From a bacterium 1XD42-76 (GTDB taxonomy: Bacteria > Bacillota > Clostridia > Lachnospirales > Lachnospiraceae), in NCBI GenBank assembly GCA_009917545.1, contig QZDW01000015.1, positions 1-64,000 of the forward strand: a stretch of 64,000 nt of DNA. The letters run 5' to 3'. Shown piece after piece: positions 51,191 to 60,630 of this stretch; position 1 is the first letter of the stretch, and the number at the start of each line of letters is the position of its first letter. A program made the translations under genes and the position numbers. The notes beneath the pieces were generated by a model that ran no database searches, had not been told where the DNA came from, and was given only the letters and a program-made list of their open reading frames with translations.

Positions 51191-54100
51191 TCAGGCCCGC
51201 TGAAAGTCCTCCTCAATGACGCTCCACGCGGCATCCACGCTGAAATGCTCCCGGATATAGCTCTGGGTTCTCCGGCACAGCGCCAGACAGGCCTGAGGAT
51301 CCTGATAAAGCTCTGTAACTGCTCCTGCAAAGGCATCCGGCGTATCCGCGATTTGCATCACACTTCCGGCGTCCGGAATCCCCTCTGCCCCGATCGAAGT
51401 GGTGACGATGGGAGCGCCGTGATAGATCGCTTCAATGATCTTACCTTTGACTCCAGCACCATAGCGGAGCGGGGCTACTACGAGGCGGCAGCAGTCATAG
51501 AGCTCTGACAGCTCTTCCTCTGAGACAAAGCCTTTGACGATAATACCGCTTCCCGGCGTTTCCAACGCCTTTACCTCCTCTGTGACCTTGGACCCGACAA
51601 TATAGAAATTCACCGGCAGAATCTCGCGGACCTGCGGAAAGACTTCCTTTGCAAACCACAGCACTGCGTCCGCGTTTGGCGGATGGGCAAACCCACCAAC
51701 GAACAAAAGCCCCTCGCGCTCTGCAAAATCCTCACGGATCTGTTCTTTGAACTGCTCATATACATAGGCCGTGATGGCCTTTACGCGGAGGGCCGGCCTG
51801 GCCTTGTGGATGGCTTCCTCCTCGATGCACGACGGATAATAGGACACAGCTGCCTTTTCCATCAGGCCGAATTCGATGGCCTTCCAATAGTCGGAATCGC
51901 GTTTTTTCTGGATATCGCCCGTCAACTCATATTCCCGGTATTCGCGCAGGAAATGCAGGTCATGCCCATAGTAAATGATCTTAGCTTTCGTGTTCTGCCG
52001 CAGGAAATCGACATATTTTATGGAAATATGCGGCCGGTTCAGATAGGCAAAGTCGATCTCGTCCTTATTTTTTACAAGCCAGTCCCATATCCCGGACTGA
52101 TACTGTGCGCCATAGAGAATCTCCACGCCCATCTGCTGCAGCGTGGTCGAATACGGCTCCTCATGCAGGAAATTATCACCCAGGAATTTAACCGAATAGC
52201 CCTTTTGCAGGAACATTTTCAAATACTGAAACGTCGTCTTGGAGCCGGCATCCCTGTCAAATGTCGGCACATAATGGTCGATCACCAGAATCACTGGTTT
52301 TTCCTGGCTGCGCTCTCTGGCACGGAACGGATTGGGATTTCCTGTATTAACGCACTGCTTTTTGAACTCGTCCGCCCACTTTTCCTTAAGTTTTTTGCTG
52401 TTTTCCACCTGGTAGCGCTTCAGCCCCGGACCGTTTACGTCAGTGCCGTTGGAAATGCCTTCAAAATGAATGATTTGGGATAACGGCTGATACACAACAC
52501 GGTATCCTGCCTTACGCACCTCGAAAGCCAGATCCGAGTCCTCGCAGTAAGCAGGCGCAAACAGCTCGTCAAACCCTCCGATGGCATCCCACAGCTTTTT
52601 GGAGAGCAGGATCGCTGCCCCGGAAATATAATCCACATCCCTGACGTAGTTGTACTCTGCCTTGTCCGGATCATCTAACCGACCGTAATTCCAGCCGGAG
52701 CCGTCGCTCCAGATAATGCCTCCCGCTTCCTGAAGCCTCCCGTCAGGGTAAACAAGCTTCGAGCCCACCATACCGATCGAATCGTCAGAAGAAATCAGGG
52801 TCACAAGGGAGGACAGCCACCCTTTTGTCACCTGGGTATCGTTATTCAGAAACATCACGTACCGGCCGCGGGCCGCCTTCGCTGCCTGGTTGCAGTTTTT
52901 CAGGAAGCCCTGATTCGTCTGGTTGCGGCATACGGTCACATTTTCCACATAACGGGACAGTTCCTTCGTCGCATCGGTGGATACATCATCGGCGATGATG
53001 ATTTCATATGGGACATCTTCCGTATTCTGCAAAATGGAGAGCAGACAGGCATACGTATAGTGGATCTGGTTATATACCGGGATGATAACAGAAACGAGCG
53101 GGGTTTCCTGATGTATGAACCGGAGCTTCCCGTGCTCTAAGTAGCCCTCGCCGATCTTAAAATCGCCGCGGATCCGGTTCCTGCCGTCCGCCGTGAGATA
53201 CAGCCTGCCGTATTTGGCCGGGTTCACAAGCGTATTTTTAAAATACTGCAGCACCTTCCGCTTTCTCGTCCCTTTGGGCATCACCTTTTCCACAATCTGA
53301 TGACATTTGCGGAGAATTTTCCACATCACCGCCTCATGTCCTGCCAGATACTGGAGGGTTTTGGCAATTTCCGTATTCTCACGGCGCAAATCTTTGATGA
53401 TAATCTCAAGATTCGCCACATGGTTATTGGTCAGACGTTGTACTTCCTGCTGCTTCGTGATTGTCACGTCACGCTCTGCAAGCTCCTCTTTCAGGCTCCG
53501 CCCCCAGTCTGCCACCTTGTCAAGCTCTGTTTCCAGGTCGTGGACCCGCTCTAAAAGGATCTCCGGGACATGTGCAGGCTGCTCATACTGCTGCATATAC
53601 TGGAAATTACCTGTTCCGTGGACATAGAGCTGAAATGCGGCTTCCATTGCTGCAAACGCCTCCTGTTCCGTTACGCTGAGGTCAAAATGCGCGAGGAATT
53701 CCTCCTTTGTCACGCGCAAAAGTTTTTCAAATCGCAGATAGAAATACAAAAGATTCCTGTATTGTAAAAATTTCACCGGAATCGGGAAATCGAATACCCA
53801 TTCATAGTCGATTCCATAGACCTTTCCGCCGCATAGCATCATATTTTCAAACAGACCGTCCACATTGGAAACCGGAAGGCAGCGAAGCGGCTCTTCAAGC
53901 AGTGCCCCGGGCACGGAACCAAATACCTCTTCGAAGCCCGAAGTCGCATAAAATACCTCGCCGGCCAGCGATTGTTCCGGAAAAAGGAATGCGAGCGCTT
54001 CGGCAATGGCTCCGAAGGGCGGCTCTCCCATCGTAATCTGTCTGCCTAACAGCTCGCCAAGCGTTTCGCCCTCCAGGAAGGAAAAGCGGGCCGTCCGGCC

Positions 54101-54316
54101 GTCCCCGCTGATTTCGGGAACCAAAAATACCAGCTGCGGGTTCTGTCCCCTGACTGCCTCATATTTTTCCTCCAGGGAGCGGATATGGCCGGCCGCGTCG
54201 TCCGTAAGAGCTGTTTTTTCTACCACGCGCCTGTTATCCTCGCAGATAATCGCCGTCCTGATCTGGAATCTGGCTGCTCTCGTCCGATTATATTTTACAT
54301 ATTCAACCTGTCTCAT
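51191..54316 (-). CDS. Large multidomain glycosyltransferase with kinase-like N terminus
   Basis: A 1041-residue cytoplasmic protein. Residues about 1-240 resemble an aminoglycoside-phosphotransferase/kinase fold: FSFLEGETLGELL, then D153-x4-N158 in NVDGLFENMM, and D170 in GIDYEW. A coiled coil runs at about 252-325. A GT2 domain (about 405-640) starts VSVIIPVYNQ and has IIADDVSTD, FLNNDTQ and the EDSDLAFEVR acceptor loop. A C-terminal GT4-like domain (about 690-1040) has FDRDAGSKTT and the nucleotide-sugar site GFVSEEELSELY and VAPLRYGAGVKGK. It likely adds two sugars to the surface polysaccharide. It overlaps the methyltransferase gene by 4 nt and is the last gene of the cluster. Confidence 0.85.
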   Translation of the reverse strand: MRQVEYVKYNRTRAARFQIRTAIICEDNRRVVEKTALTDDAAGHIRSLEEKYEAVRGQNPQLVFLVPEISGDGRTARFSFLEGETLGELLGRQITMGEPPFGAIAEALAFLFPEQSLAGEVFYATSGFEEVFGSVPGALLEEPLRCLPVSNVDGLFENMMLCGGKVYGIDYEWVFDFPIPVKFLQYRNLLYFYLRFEKLLRVTKEEFLAHFDLSVTEQEAFAAMEAAFQLYVHGTGNFQYMQQYEQPAHVPEILLERVHDLETELDKVADWGRSLKEELAERDVTITKQQEVQRLTNNHVANLEIIIKDLRRENTEIAKTLQYLAGHEAVMWKILRKCHQIVEKVMPKGTRKRKVLQYFKNTLVNPAKYGRLYLTADGRNRIRGDFKIGEGYLEHGKLRFIHQETPLVSVIIPVYNQIHYTYACLLSILQNTEDVPYEIIIADDVSTDATKELSRYVENVTVCRNQTNQGFLKNCNQAAKAARGRYVMFLNNDTQVTKGWLSSLVTLISSDDSIGMVGSKLVYPDGRLQEAGGIIWSDGSGWNYGRLDDPDKAEYNYVRDVDYISGAAILLSKKLWDAIGGFDELFAPAYCEDSDLAFEVRKAGYRVVYQPLSQIIHFEGISNGTDVNGPGLKRYQVENSKKLKEKWADEFKKQCVNTGNPNPFRARERSQEKPVILVIDHYVPTFDRDAGSKTTFQYLKMFLQKGYSVKFLGDNFLHEEPYSTTLQQMGVEILYGAQYQSGIWDWLVKNKDEIDFAYLNRPHISIKYVDFLRQNTKAKIIYYGHDLHFLREYREYELTGDIQKKRDSDYWKAIEFGLMEKAAVSYYPSCIEEEAIHKARPALRVKAITAYVYEQFKEQIREDFAEREGLLFVGGFAHPPNADAVLWFAKEVFPQVREILPVNFYIVGSKVTEEVKALETPGSGIIVKGFVSEEELSELYDCCRLVVAPLRYGAGVKGKIIEAIYHGAPIVTTSIGAEGIPDAGSVMQIADTPDAFAGAVTELYQDPQACLALCRRTQSYIREHFSVDAAWSVIEEDFQRA

Positions 54317-55266
54317 TGCTTCCCTTTCTCCCAGACTGCAAGGAATGAATTGGTAAACTGGGCAAATACGCCGTTCTGACAGGCCTTGGCCATCGCCTCT
54401 TCTTCATTCCCGTACCAAAATCCTGGCTCTTCCAGACGCGCCGATACATTTGTCACTTCCCCTGCCTGTGGAAGATAGGTGTCAGAAAAAATCACTGCCG
54501 GATAGCGATAGTCCGGAACCGGGTAATACAGAGTTACATGGCCGCCGGCCCTGTCGGTAAGCCCGCCCATCAGACTGCGGATTTCTCTTTCCAGAAACGC
54601 AGTATGGTATGGCTTTGCTCCCATCAGATAGCGGACCCCCATCTCATTTTCCACCGCAGCAAGAAGTGCTCCGCCCGGCTTCAGGAACCCCGCCGCAAAA
54701 GCCAGGATGCTTTTCGCTTCTTCCTTATCATACTGCTCCAAAAATCCGGCCATTACCACGTAGTCGAACGGGCGGCTCATACGCTCTGCAGCCGCCATTA
54801 TGTCCTCGGCAGGGGGCTTATAGGCATGCCACAGAGGTGACTCTGCGGCGCCGACAGACTGCATCCCCGCGGCCTGCGCATGGGAACCTGTGGTTTGGGC
54901 CCGCTGTCCTGACGTTTTATCCGGAAACGTAAAATGCCCTGATTCATCCGCAACGGCTCCGCGGATGTAGGAAACATTTCTCAAATCTTTGTGGCGGAGG
55001 CGGTTTACCTCCAGATTTTCGTCGCGTGGGTCCAGTACCACGACCTCGCCTGCGCGCCTCGCCAGACAGCCCGTGTACGAGCCGTAATCCGAACCGATCT
55101 GGAGGATTCGGTCATCCTTTTTGAAATCCACCCACTCAAACAGGTTTTCCCGCAGGGGCGAAAACGCATAAAGGCATTGAGGACTGTTCTCCCCCAAAAG
55201 CGCTGCCTGCGTGTCCCCGTCATATTTTTTCAACAAATCCAGAATATCATAGCTAAAATCGTTCAT
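54313..55266 (-). CDS. SAM-dependent methyltransferase-like protein
   Basis: A 317-residue protein with a class I methyltransferase fold. The SAM-binding strand-loop is ILQIGSDYGSYTGCLARR near 54-71, then VVVLDPRDENL near 74, an Asp/Val-rich strand (FDYVVMAGFLEQY) and the post-motif KPGGALLAAVENE. A Gln/Ala-rich insertion occurs near 118-140. It probably methylates or otherwise modifies the glycan made by the adjacent large glycosyltransferase, which it overlaps by 4 nt. The acceptor is unknown. GAGGAATCA precedes the ATG. Confidence 0.72.
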   Translation of the reverse strand: MNDFSYDILDLLKKYDGDTQAALLGENSPQCLYAFSPLRENLFEWVDFKKDDRILQIGSDYGSYTGCLARRAGEVVVLDPRDENLEVNRLRHKDLRNVSYIRGAVADESGHFTFPDKTSGQRAQTTGSHAQAAGMQSVGAAESPLWHAYKPPAEDIMAAAERMSRPFDYVVMAGFLEQYDKEEAKSILAFAAGFLKPGGALLAAVENEMGVRYLMGAKPYHTAFLEREIRSLMGGLTDRAGGHVTLYYPVPDYRYPAVIFSDTYLPQAGEVTNVSARLEEPGFWYGNEEEAMAKACQNGVFAQFTNSFLAVWEKGKQ

Positions 55267-55375
55267 TGATTCCTCACGATTGAAATTTATACTGTCAGTT
55301 CATCCATCCTAGTTTCTCTGCCGATTTCCTTATCCATTTCTCTGGCCTCTCTCCAGATTCTTTCTCCCGTACCAG

Positions 55376-56788
55376 TCACTCCCTGCTTCCGCTGCCGGCT
55401 GTCCCTCTCGTAATCCTCGTTTCCACTTCCGACTCCATATCATACACTCCAACTGTATTTTTATTGGAGATTACCGTGATATTTGCCACGTCGTACAGAC
55501 GGTGGTAGACCACATGTTCCTCGCCTTCAAAGCCCGTGCAGCTCATGGATAACAGGTATTCCCCGCCCTGCAGTGTCATTTTCTGGGTAAAAGACACGTC
55601 ATAGACGTCCCCTTCCTTTACCGGCTGAATGTCAGCGCCTTCATACATCGTATTCGTCCCGGACAGATCCATCCCCTTTTTATCTTTAATCGTATACGTA
55701 AAAATCGGGCAGGAGAGCGGGGCATGGAAGCGGATCCGCTCCTTAATCGTAAACATCTCTCCCTTTAGAAGCAGATTCGTCAGATTCCCTTTGGCATCAA
55801 ACAGACCCAAATCAAAGATTTCCGCCCGCCCGTCACCGTATTCCGTACGATCGGCATTGATGGTGATCTGTTCCTTCATGAGAAGCGGATGACTGCTCCC
55901 GGGCCGGCTGACCTCTCCGTCATGTTCCGCCTCATATCCCCCGCCGGGTACAGACGAGGCATCCTGACCGGCTCCGCTGGCCGGTGCATCGCTGGTTTCC
56001 ACCTCCTGCCCTTTCAGGGCGTCGCGCTCCAGCTCCTCCTGCAGCGAATCCATCTGGTTTGCCAGAATCTTCTTATACAGGTCCACCATGCGGCCCGGTT
56101 CGCCCTCGGCGATAAATTCCCCTTTGTTTAGCAGCACGACCTTGTCACAGTATTTAATAATACTGCCCATATCATGCGTCACCATAAGGATCGTGGTACC
56201 GCTCTTACGGATTTCTTCCATCCTGCGGTAGCATTTCGCCTGGAAAAACACATCGCCCACGGAAAGCGCCTCATCCACAATGAGGATCTCCGGCTCTACG
56301 TTGATCGCTAACGCAAATGCCAGCCGCACAAACATGCCGCTGGAATACGTCTTAACAGGCTGATGTACGAAATCACCGATGTCCGCAAACGCCAGAATCT
56401 CTTCCAGCTTGCCGTCCATTTCCTTTTTCGTATAGCCCATCATGGTCCCATTCATATAGATATTCTCGATGCCGGTATAGTCCATATTAAAGCCGGCGCC
56501 CAGCTCTAAAAGTGCTGAGATCTTGCCGTCCACCTGCACGGTTCCTGTCGTCGGAGTCACCACGCCTGTGATAATCTTTAAAATCGTGGATTTGCCAGAG
56601 CCATTCGTCCCGATGATTCCCACGGTCTGCCCCCTTTCCACAGCAAAAGAGAGGCGGTTTAATGCAAAAAAATCCCGGTGATATTCTTTATGTGTCAGGC
56701 TCAGCGACTCCTTTAAACGGTCAATGGGCTTATCATACAGCCTGTAGACCTTTGTCACATCATTTACTTCAATCGCGTTTCTGGACAT
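55376..56788 (-). CDS. wzt: Polysaccharide ABC exporter ATPase with C-terminal glycan-binding domain
   Basis: A 470-residue ATPase of the Wzt/TagH type. Walker A is GTNGSGKS at 60-67, the signature is YSSGMFVRLAFALA and Walker B is EILIVDEALSVGD. After the ATPase (about 1-250) a linker leads to a beta-rich C-terminal domain (about 320-455: NLLLKGEMFTIKERIRFHAP, PIFTYTIKDKKGMDLSGTNT). In Wzt this type of domain recognises the finished glycan. AGGAGGGAGAT precedes ATG 56788; the longer in-frame start at 56893 is not family-like. It pairs with the permease upstream. Confidence 0.93.
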   Translation of the reverse strand: MSRNAIEVNDVTKVYRLYDKPIDRLKESLSLTHKEYHRDFFALNRLSFAVERGQTVGIIGTNGSGKSTILKIITGVVTPTTGTVQVDGKISALLELGAGFNMDYTGIENIYMNGTMMGYTKKEMDGKLEEILAFADIGDFVHQPVKTYSSGMFVRLAFALAINVEPEILIVDEALSVGDVFFQAKCYRRMEEIRKSGTTILMVTHDMGSIIKYCDKVVLLNKGEFIAEGEPGRMVDLYKKILANQMDSLQEELERDALKGQEVETSDAPASGAGQDASSVPGGGYEAEHDGEVSRPGSSHPLLMKEQITINADRTEYGDGRAEIFDLGLFDAKGNLTNLLLKGEMFTIKERIRFHAPLSCPIFTYTIKDKKGMDLSGTNTMYEGADIQPVKEGDVYDVSFTQKMTLQGGEYLLSMSCTGFEGEEHVVYHRLYDVANITVISNKNTVGVYDMESEVETRITRGTAGSGSRE

Positions 56789-56925
56789 ATCTCCCTCCTG
56801 ACACTTCCGTCTCCCGGCATCCTGCCTGTGATGTATTCCGATTCCTGCCTGTACATCCTTTTGTATTCTGACCGCACAGCCTTCTGCACACACTCTGCGG
56901 AGTATCTGAACGGTCTGTAAGCATC

Positions 56926-57744
56926 CTACAAAACATCTGAAAAATGCGGGCGCAGGCGTTTGAACACCTTAAGCCCCACAAAAAAGAGCACAAATGTAAC
57001 TACCCAAAAATAAAGGGACAGCATCGGTCTCTCAAAAAACCAGTCTCCGGTCAGCATACTGTCCCGGTACCCCGCCGCAATATAGTAAAACGGGTTCAGC
57101 TTCAGGATGAAGGGCGCCATCGTCAGGCCTTTATCGAGAAACAGCTGTTCACTGTACATGATCGGCGTCAGCCACATTCCAAACTGAAGGCAGATACTGA
57201 CAATCTGCGCCATATCCTTAAAAAACACCTGAACCGCGCCCGTAAAATATGTGAGCCCCAGCGTAAACACAGAGGCAGCAAACGCATAGTACAAAAGCTG
57301 GCACCAGGATACCATCGGCATTTTTCCGCTTACAAGAAAGACCACAAACATAATCGCCACAAAAAAGCCATGCACTGCCAGACAGGAGAACAGCTTAATC
57401 ACCGGCAGAATCTCGACACGAAAGACCACTTTTTTCACGAGATAGTTATACTCCTGCAGGCATCCCGTCCCCTGATTCATGGCCTCGGAAAAGAAAAACC
57501 ACGGGGCAATGCCGGGAATCAGCCACTGTACATACGAGGCATTCGGCACCGGAGGCGCACTCTTAAAACCGATCGGCCCAAAGATCAGCCAGTAGATTAA
57601 AACCGTCACCACAGGCTGTACAAACATCCAGACCACACCGAAATAAGAGCCCACGAAACGTTTCCGGAAATCGGCCCTGGACAGATCCCACACGAGCCTC
57701 CGTTTAGCCGACAGTTCCTTTATCAAATCAATGATATCATTCAC
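56926..57744 (-). CDS. wzm: Polysaccharide ABC exporter permease
   Basis: A 272-residue ABC-2 permease with six membrane helices. It starts with an amphipathic segment (LIKELSAKRRLVWDLSRADF) and has VGSYFGVVWMFVQPVVTVLIYWLIF, typical of Wzm/TagG/RfbD. It exports a lipid-linked glycan across the membrane with the Wzt ATPase encoded 137 bp downstream. The ribosome site (AGGAAGG) is unusually far from the ATG, about 16 nt, so the start is somewhat uncertain. Confidence 0.92.
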   Translation of the reverse strand: MNDIIDLIKELSAKRRLVWDLSRADFRKRFVGSYFGVVWMFVQPVVTVLIYWLIFGPIGFKSAPPVPNASYVQWLIPGIAPWFFFSEAMNQGTGCLQEYNYLVKKVVFRVEILPVIKLFSCLAVHGFFVAIMFVVFLVSGKMPMVSWCQLLYYAFAASVFTLGLTYFTGAVQVFFKDMAQIVSICLQFGMWLTPIMYSEQLFLDKGLTMAPFILKLNPFYYIAAGYRDSMLTGDWFFERPMLSLYFWVVTFVLFFVGLKVFKRLRPHFSDVL

Positions 57745-57824
57745 ACGCGCAACAATCCTTCCTGTTTCCGGACTCTCTGACGCTGCTGCCGAAAGCAGCG
57801 CGCCGTCCTGACTGCTGAGTCACT

Positions 57825-58400
57825 CTATCTGTCGAACTGAAACGCATCCTTCAGTCCGCCCCACTTTTTATCCTTTTCGGAAATAATAAGTTCCATCCCT
57901 TTCTCAATCGGCCATGCCACCCCGATCGTCTCATCACTCCATAAGAGGCCTCCCTCGTCTCCCGGATGGTAGAAATCCGTACATTTATAGGCAAATTCTG
58001 CCTCGTCCGAGAGCACTAAAAAGCCATGTGCAAACCCCTCCGGAATGTAAAACTGCTTCTTATTCTCTGCGGAAAGCTCCACGCCGTACCATTTCCCGTA
58101 GGTCTCAGAATTCGTTCTCAAATCCACCGCCACATCAAACACGCTCCCACGTACGGCACGTACCAGCTTCCCCTGCGGAAATTCCTTCTGATAATGCAGG
58201 CCGCGCAGTACGCCCTTCACTGACATGGACTGGTTGTCCTGAACAAATACCATGTCAAGCCCGGCCTCCCTGAAATCATTCTGATTGTAGGTTTCCACAA
58301 AATATCCGCGTTCATCTTTAAATACCGTCGGCTCGATTACAAACAGTCCCTCAATCCGTCTGCCGTCCTTCTCGCACGGTGTCACTTTAATTTTTCCCAT
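57825..58400 (-). CDS. rfbC: dTDP-4-dehydrorhamnose 3,5-epimerase
   Basis: A 191-residue cupin-fold epimerase in dTDP-L-rhamnose synthesis. Motifs are KDERGYFVETYNQNDF near 27, DNQSMSVKGVLRGLHYQ with the catalytic histidine, VRGSVFDVAVDLR and FYIPEGFAHGFLVLSD. Length is normal. RfbA, RfbB and RfbD are not in the window, so they must be elsewhere. It supports a rhamnose-containing surface glycan. GAAGGAGGAAATT precedes the ATG. Confidence 0.95.
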   Translation of the reverse strand: MGKIKVTPCEKDGRRIEGLFVIEPTVFKDERGYFVETYNQNDFREAGLDMVFVQDNQSMSVKGVLRGLHYQKEFPQGKLVRAVRGSVFDVAVDLRTNSETYGKWYGVELSAENKKQFYIPEGFAHGFLVLSDEAEFAYKCTDFYHPGDEGGLLWSDETIGVAWPIEKGMELIISEKDKKWGGLKDAFQFDR

Positions 58401-58489
58401 AATTTCCTCCTTCTTATCCCGGCTACATCCAGGCAGGCCGTCATCCTCTGCCCTGTGCCCTCCAAAATACTCTGTTCCACATCATACCA

Positions 58490-60178
58490 CTACACCCGCA
58501 TACTGACAATACCAAACAGGCGCAAAAGCACATAGCCATTTACTGCGCTCATCAAAAAAATCAGCCCTTCGTCGCGCCCGCCTGTGCGGAGCAGCCTGCT
58601 GCTCTTTAACGTCATGAGTACAAAAGGCAGGAACGGTAAAAGATATCTCCCCTGTACCCCTAAAATCACCTGGGAACTCACCGGCGTCAGGGAAAGCAAC
58701 ATCACTGCCATCAGTCCGGCCAGACATCCGGCGGCCAGAAAGAGGAGCCACGCCTTCTGCCATCCATTCAGATATAACACTTCTTTCTCCTGTGCCGAAC
58801 CAAGGAGTACCAGACATACCGTAAGGCACATAAGTGCCGGGAACGGCGTCGAAAGCAGCGGATCCAGATTGCCGAGCTTTGCACCCAACATTGTCAGATA
58901 CCATTCATCCGCCAGGCGGCATATTGTCTCATAGAACAGATCCAGGAACCTTACCGGTCTGTGAAGCAGAAAAGAAAGTTCATAGCCTTCCTCTCCTGCC
59001 CAGGCAATCAGATTCTCTGTCTCTGATGACAATCCCAAAAAAGCAGTACGATTCATGACTGCTACGGCTCCCGCAAAAGCGGACAGCACCACAGCGGCCG
59101 AGGCGAGCCATTGCTTTGTCCCGCCAAATTTTTCTCTGGGAATCAGAAGTGCAAATCCCATGAAAAGCCCATAAACGATCTTACACGGCCCCAGAGCAGC
59201 AATCACAGCAGCCAGGACGGCAAGATCACGCTTTCGCACCTCAGGGCTCAGAAACGCCAGCTTAAGGCAGTACGAAGCGAAGAAAAAGCTCAGGGAAATC
59301 ACAAAGGCATCATAAGAATAGGATGCTGCCACATGTAACGTCATGGGAAGCAGCGATACTCCCAGAAGCAGCGCCCCGCATCCCGGGAACAGGCGGATCG
59401 CAAGGCAGACAAACACGGTAAAAAAGGCCAGATTACACAGCCGTCCCATAAATGCCAGAACCACACCGTTAAGCCCGATAAGCCTGGCAGCCGCAATCCC
59501 CAGCGCCTGCGGCACATAGGCAAGCGGCGTCGTATTCACGGGCCGGTAGACGGAAGAGTGCATTTCCTTTCCTGCATCATCCACCAAAACCGACGTCCCG
59601 TGCTCCTTCAAAACTGCATACGTTTCTGCATCCAGCCTGCGTCCAAGCGAAATCCGCTCTTCATCGCCGCCGGCTCCATAGATATTCTGCAGAAAATCAT
59701 CTTCCCTGCGGATCAGGATGAAGCCGCCCTCATCCACCGCAGACTGCCCCAGCATATGGCTGGAAACCTTGTAGGCACTCATAAAATGGGCGATTTCATC
59801 CGGAGCTGACAGTGGAGCCAGCACAAGCATGTAGAGACATCCGGATACAAAAATCAGAAGCGGCGCATAGGATGAGAGGGGTTTTTCCCTGACAAACCAA
59901 CGACAGTAAAAGATGGAAAGACCGCATACCACACCGGCAAAGAGAAACAGGTATCCTCCGCGCAGCCAGAAGTCCCCTGTTTCCTGCGTCCCTGCCTGTA
60001 CATCAAGAAAATGCCAGCCTCCCAGAAGCACGAGCAGAGACATGACTGCTGCAAAGCCTGCATACTCCTTCCACCACCCGGAATCTTTAGAAAACACAGT
60101 CCCCGGCCCCCGCTTTCCGCTAAAGTCTCCGCGCCGCTCTAATCCGTTCCCGTTTTTTTCTCTTCCATCTCTGGACAT
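58490..60178 (-). CDS. DUF2142 multispanning membrane protein
   Basis: A 562-residue integral membrane protein with about 11-13 hydrophobic segments and the DUF2142 signature APLSAPDEIAHFMSAYKVSS near 120-140, in the extracytoplasmic loop after the early helices. The family is GT-C-like in shape and is often found in O-antigen, teichoic-acid and capsule clusters, where it may transfer sugars from lipid carriers. Activity is not demonstrated. Its ATG lies inside the end of the DUF2304 gene (40-nt overlap), with GGGAGAGGCG upstream. Confidence 0.85.
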   Translation of the reverse strand: MSRDGREKNGNGLERRGDFSGKRGPGTVFSKDSGWWKEYAGFAAVMSLLVLLGGWHFLDVQAGTQETGDFWLRGGYLFLFAGVVCGLSIFYCRWFVREKPLSSYAPLLIFVSGCLYMLVLAPLSAPDEIAHFMSAYKVSSHMLGQSAVDEGGFILIRREDDFLQNIYGAGGDEERISLGRRLDAETYAVLKEHGTSVLVDDAGKEMHSSVYRPVNTTPLAYVPQALGIAAARLIGLNGVVLAFMGRLCNLAFFTVFVCLAIRLFPGCGALLLGVSLLPMTLHVAASYSYDAFVISLSFFFASYCLKLAFLSPEVRKRDLAVLAAVIAALGPCKIVYGLFMGFALLIPREKFGGTKQWLASAAVVLSAFAGAVAVMNRTAFLGLSSETENLIAWAGEEGYELSFLLHRPVRFLDLFYETICRLADEWYLTMLGAKLGNLDPLLSTPFPALMCLTVCLVLLGSAQEKEVLYLNGWQKAWLLFLAAGCLAGLMAVMLLSLTPVSSQVILGVQGRYLLPFLPFVLMTLKSSRLLRTGGRDEGLIFLMSAVNGYVLLRLFGIVSMRV

Positions 60179-60531
60179 CGCCTCTCCCGTTCCTCCTCCC
60201 GCCTCAGATTTTCATCAATCGCCATCTGCTGTACCAGCTCCGCCACCTTCGTTTCCAGCTGTGACAGTTTTACTGTAATCCGGAACAGACGCAGTATCAG
60301 TACAAAAATCACGAATAGATAGATGAAATTTGCAGGGGTCATTGTCCCGGCCAGAGCTGACATCGCGTATACGATCTGAGGAAATACGCTGAATACAATT
60401 AACAGGAAAAAGAAACCAATCCAAAACACAGAATCCTCAATCCGCATCTTGGCCTGCCGGACCTTTTTCAGAATCACTACCGTTGTCAGTACGCTGACTA
60501 CGATTAGCACAACGCGAAGCAGCCATGTCAT
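60139..60531 (-). CDS. DUF2304 small membrane protein
   Basis: A 130-residue protein with three membrane helices (about 3-20, 35-58, 66-85) and a C-terminal coiled-coil, charged tail (QLETKVAELVQQMAIDENLRREEERE). This is the DUF2304 pattern. The family commonly stands directly before DPM1-like glycosyltransferases or DUF2142 proteins in polysaccharide clusters and may help them in the membrane. It overlaps the DUF2142 gene by 40 nt. GGGAGGGAC precedes the ATG. Confidence 0.82.
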   Translation of the reverse strand: MTWLLRVVLIVVSVLTTVVILKKVRQAKMRIEDSVFWIGFFFLLIVFSVFPQIVYAMSALAGTMTPANFIYLFVIFVLILRLFRITVKLSQLETKVAELVQQMAIDENLRREEERERRCPEMEEKKTGTD

Positions 60532-60630
60532 AAAAAGTCCCTCCCAGCCTTCCTTGTATTTCCTTCCCTGCCTTCATTCGTTTCCGCTCCAGCCATTTTA
60601 CCCTGACAGAGATCAAACATCCGCATTCCC

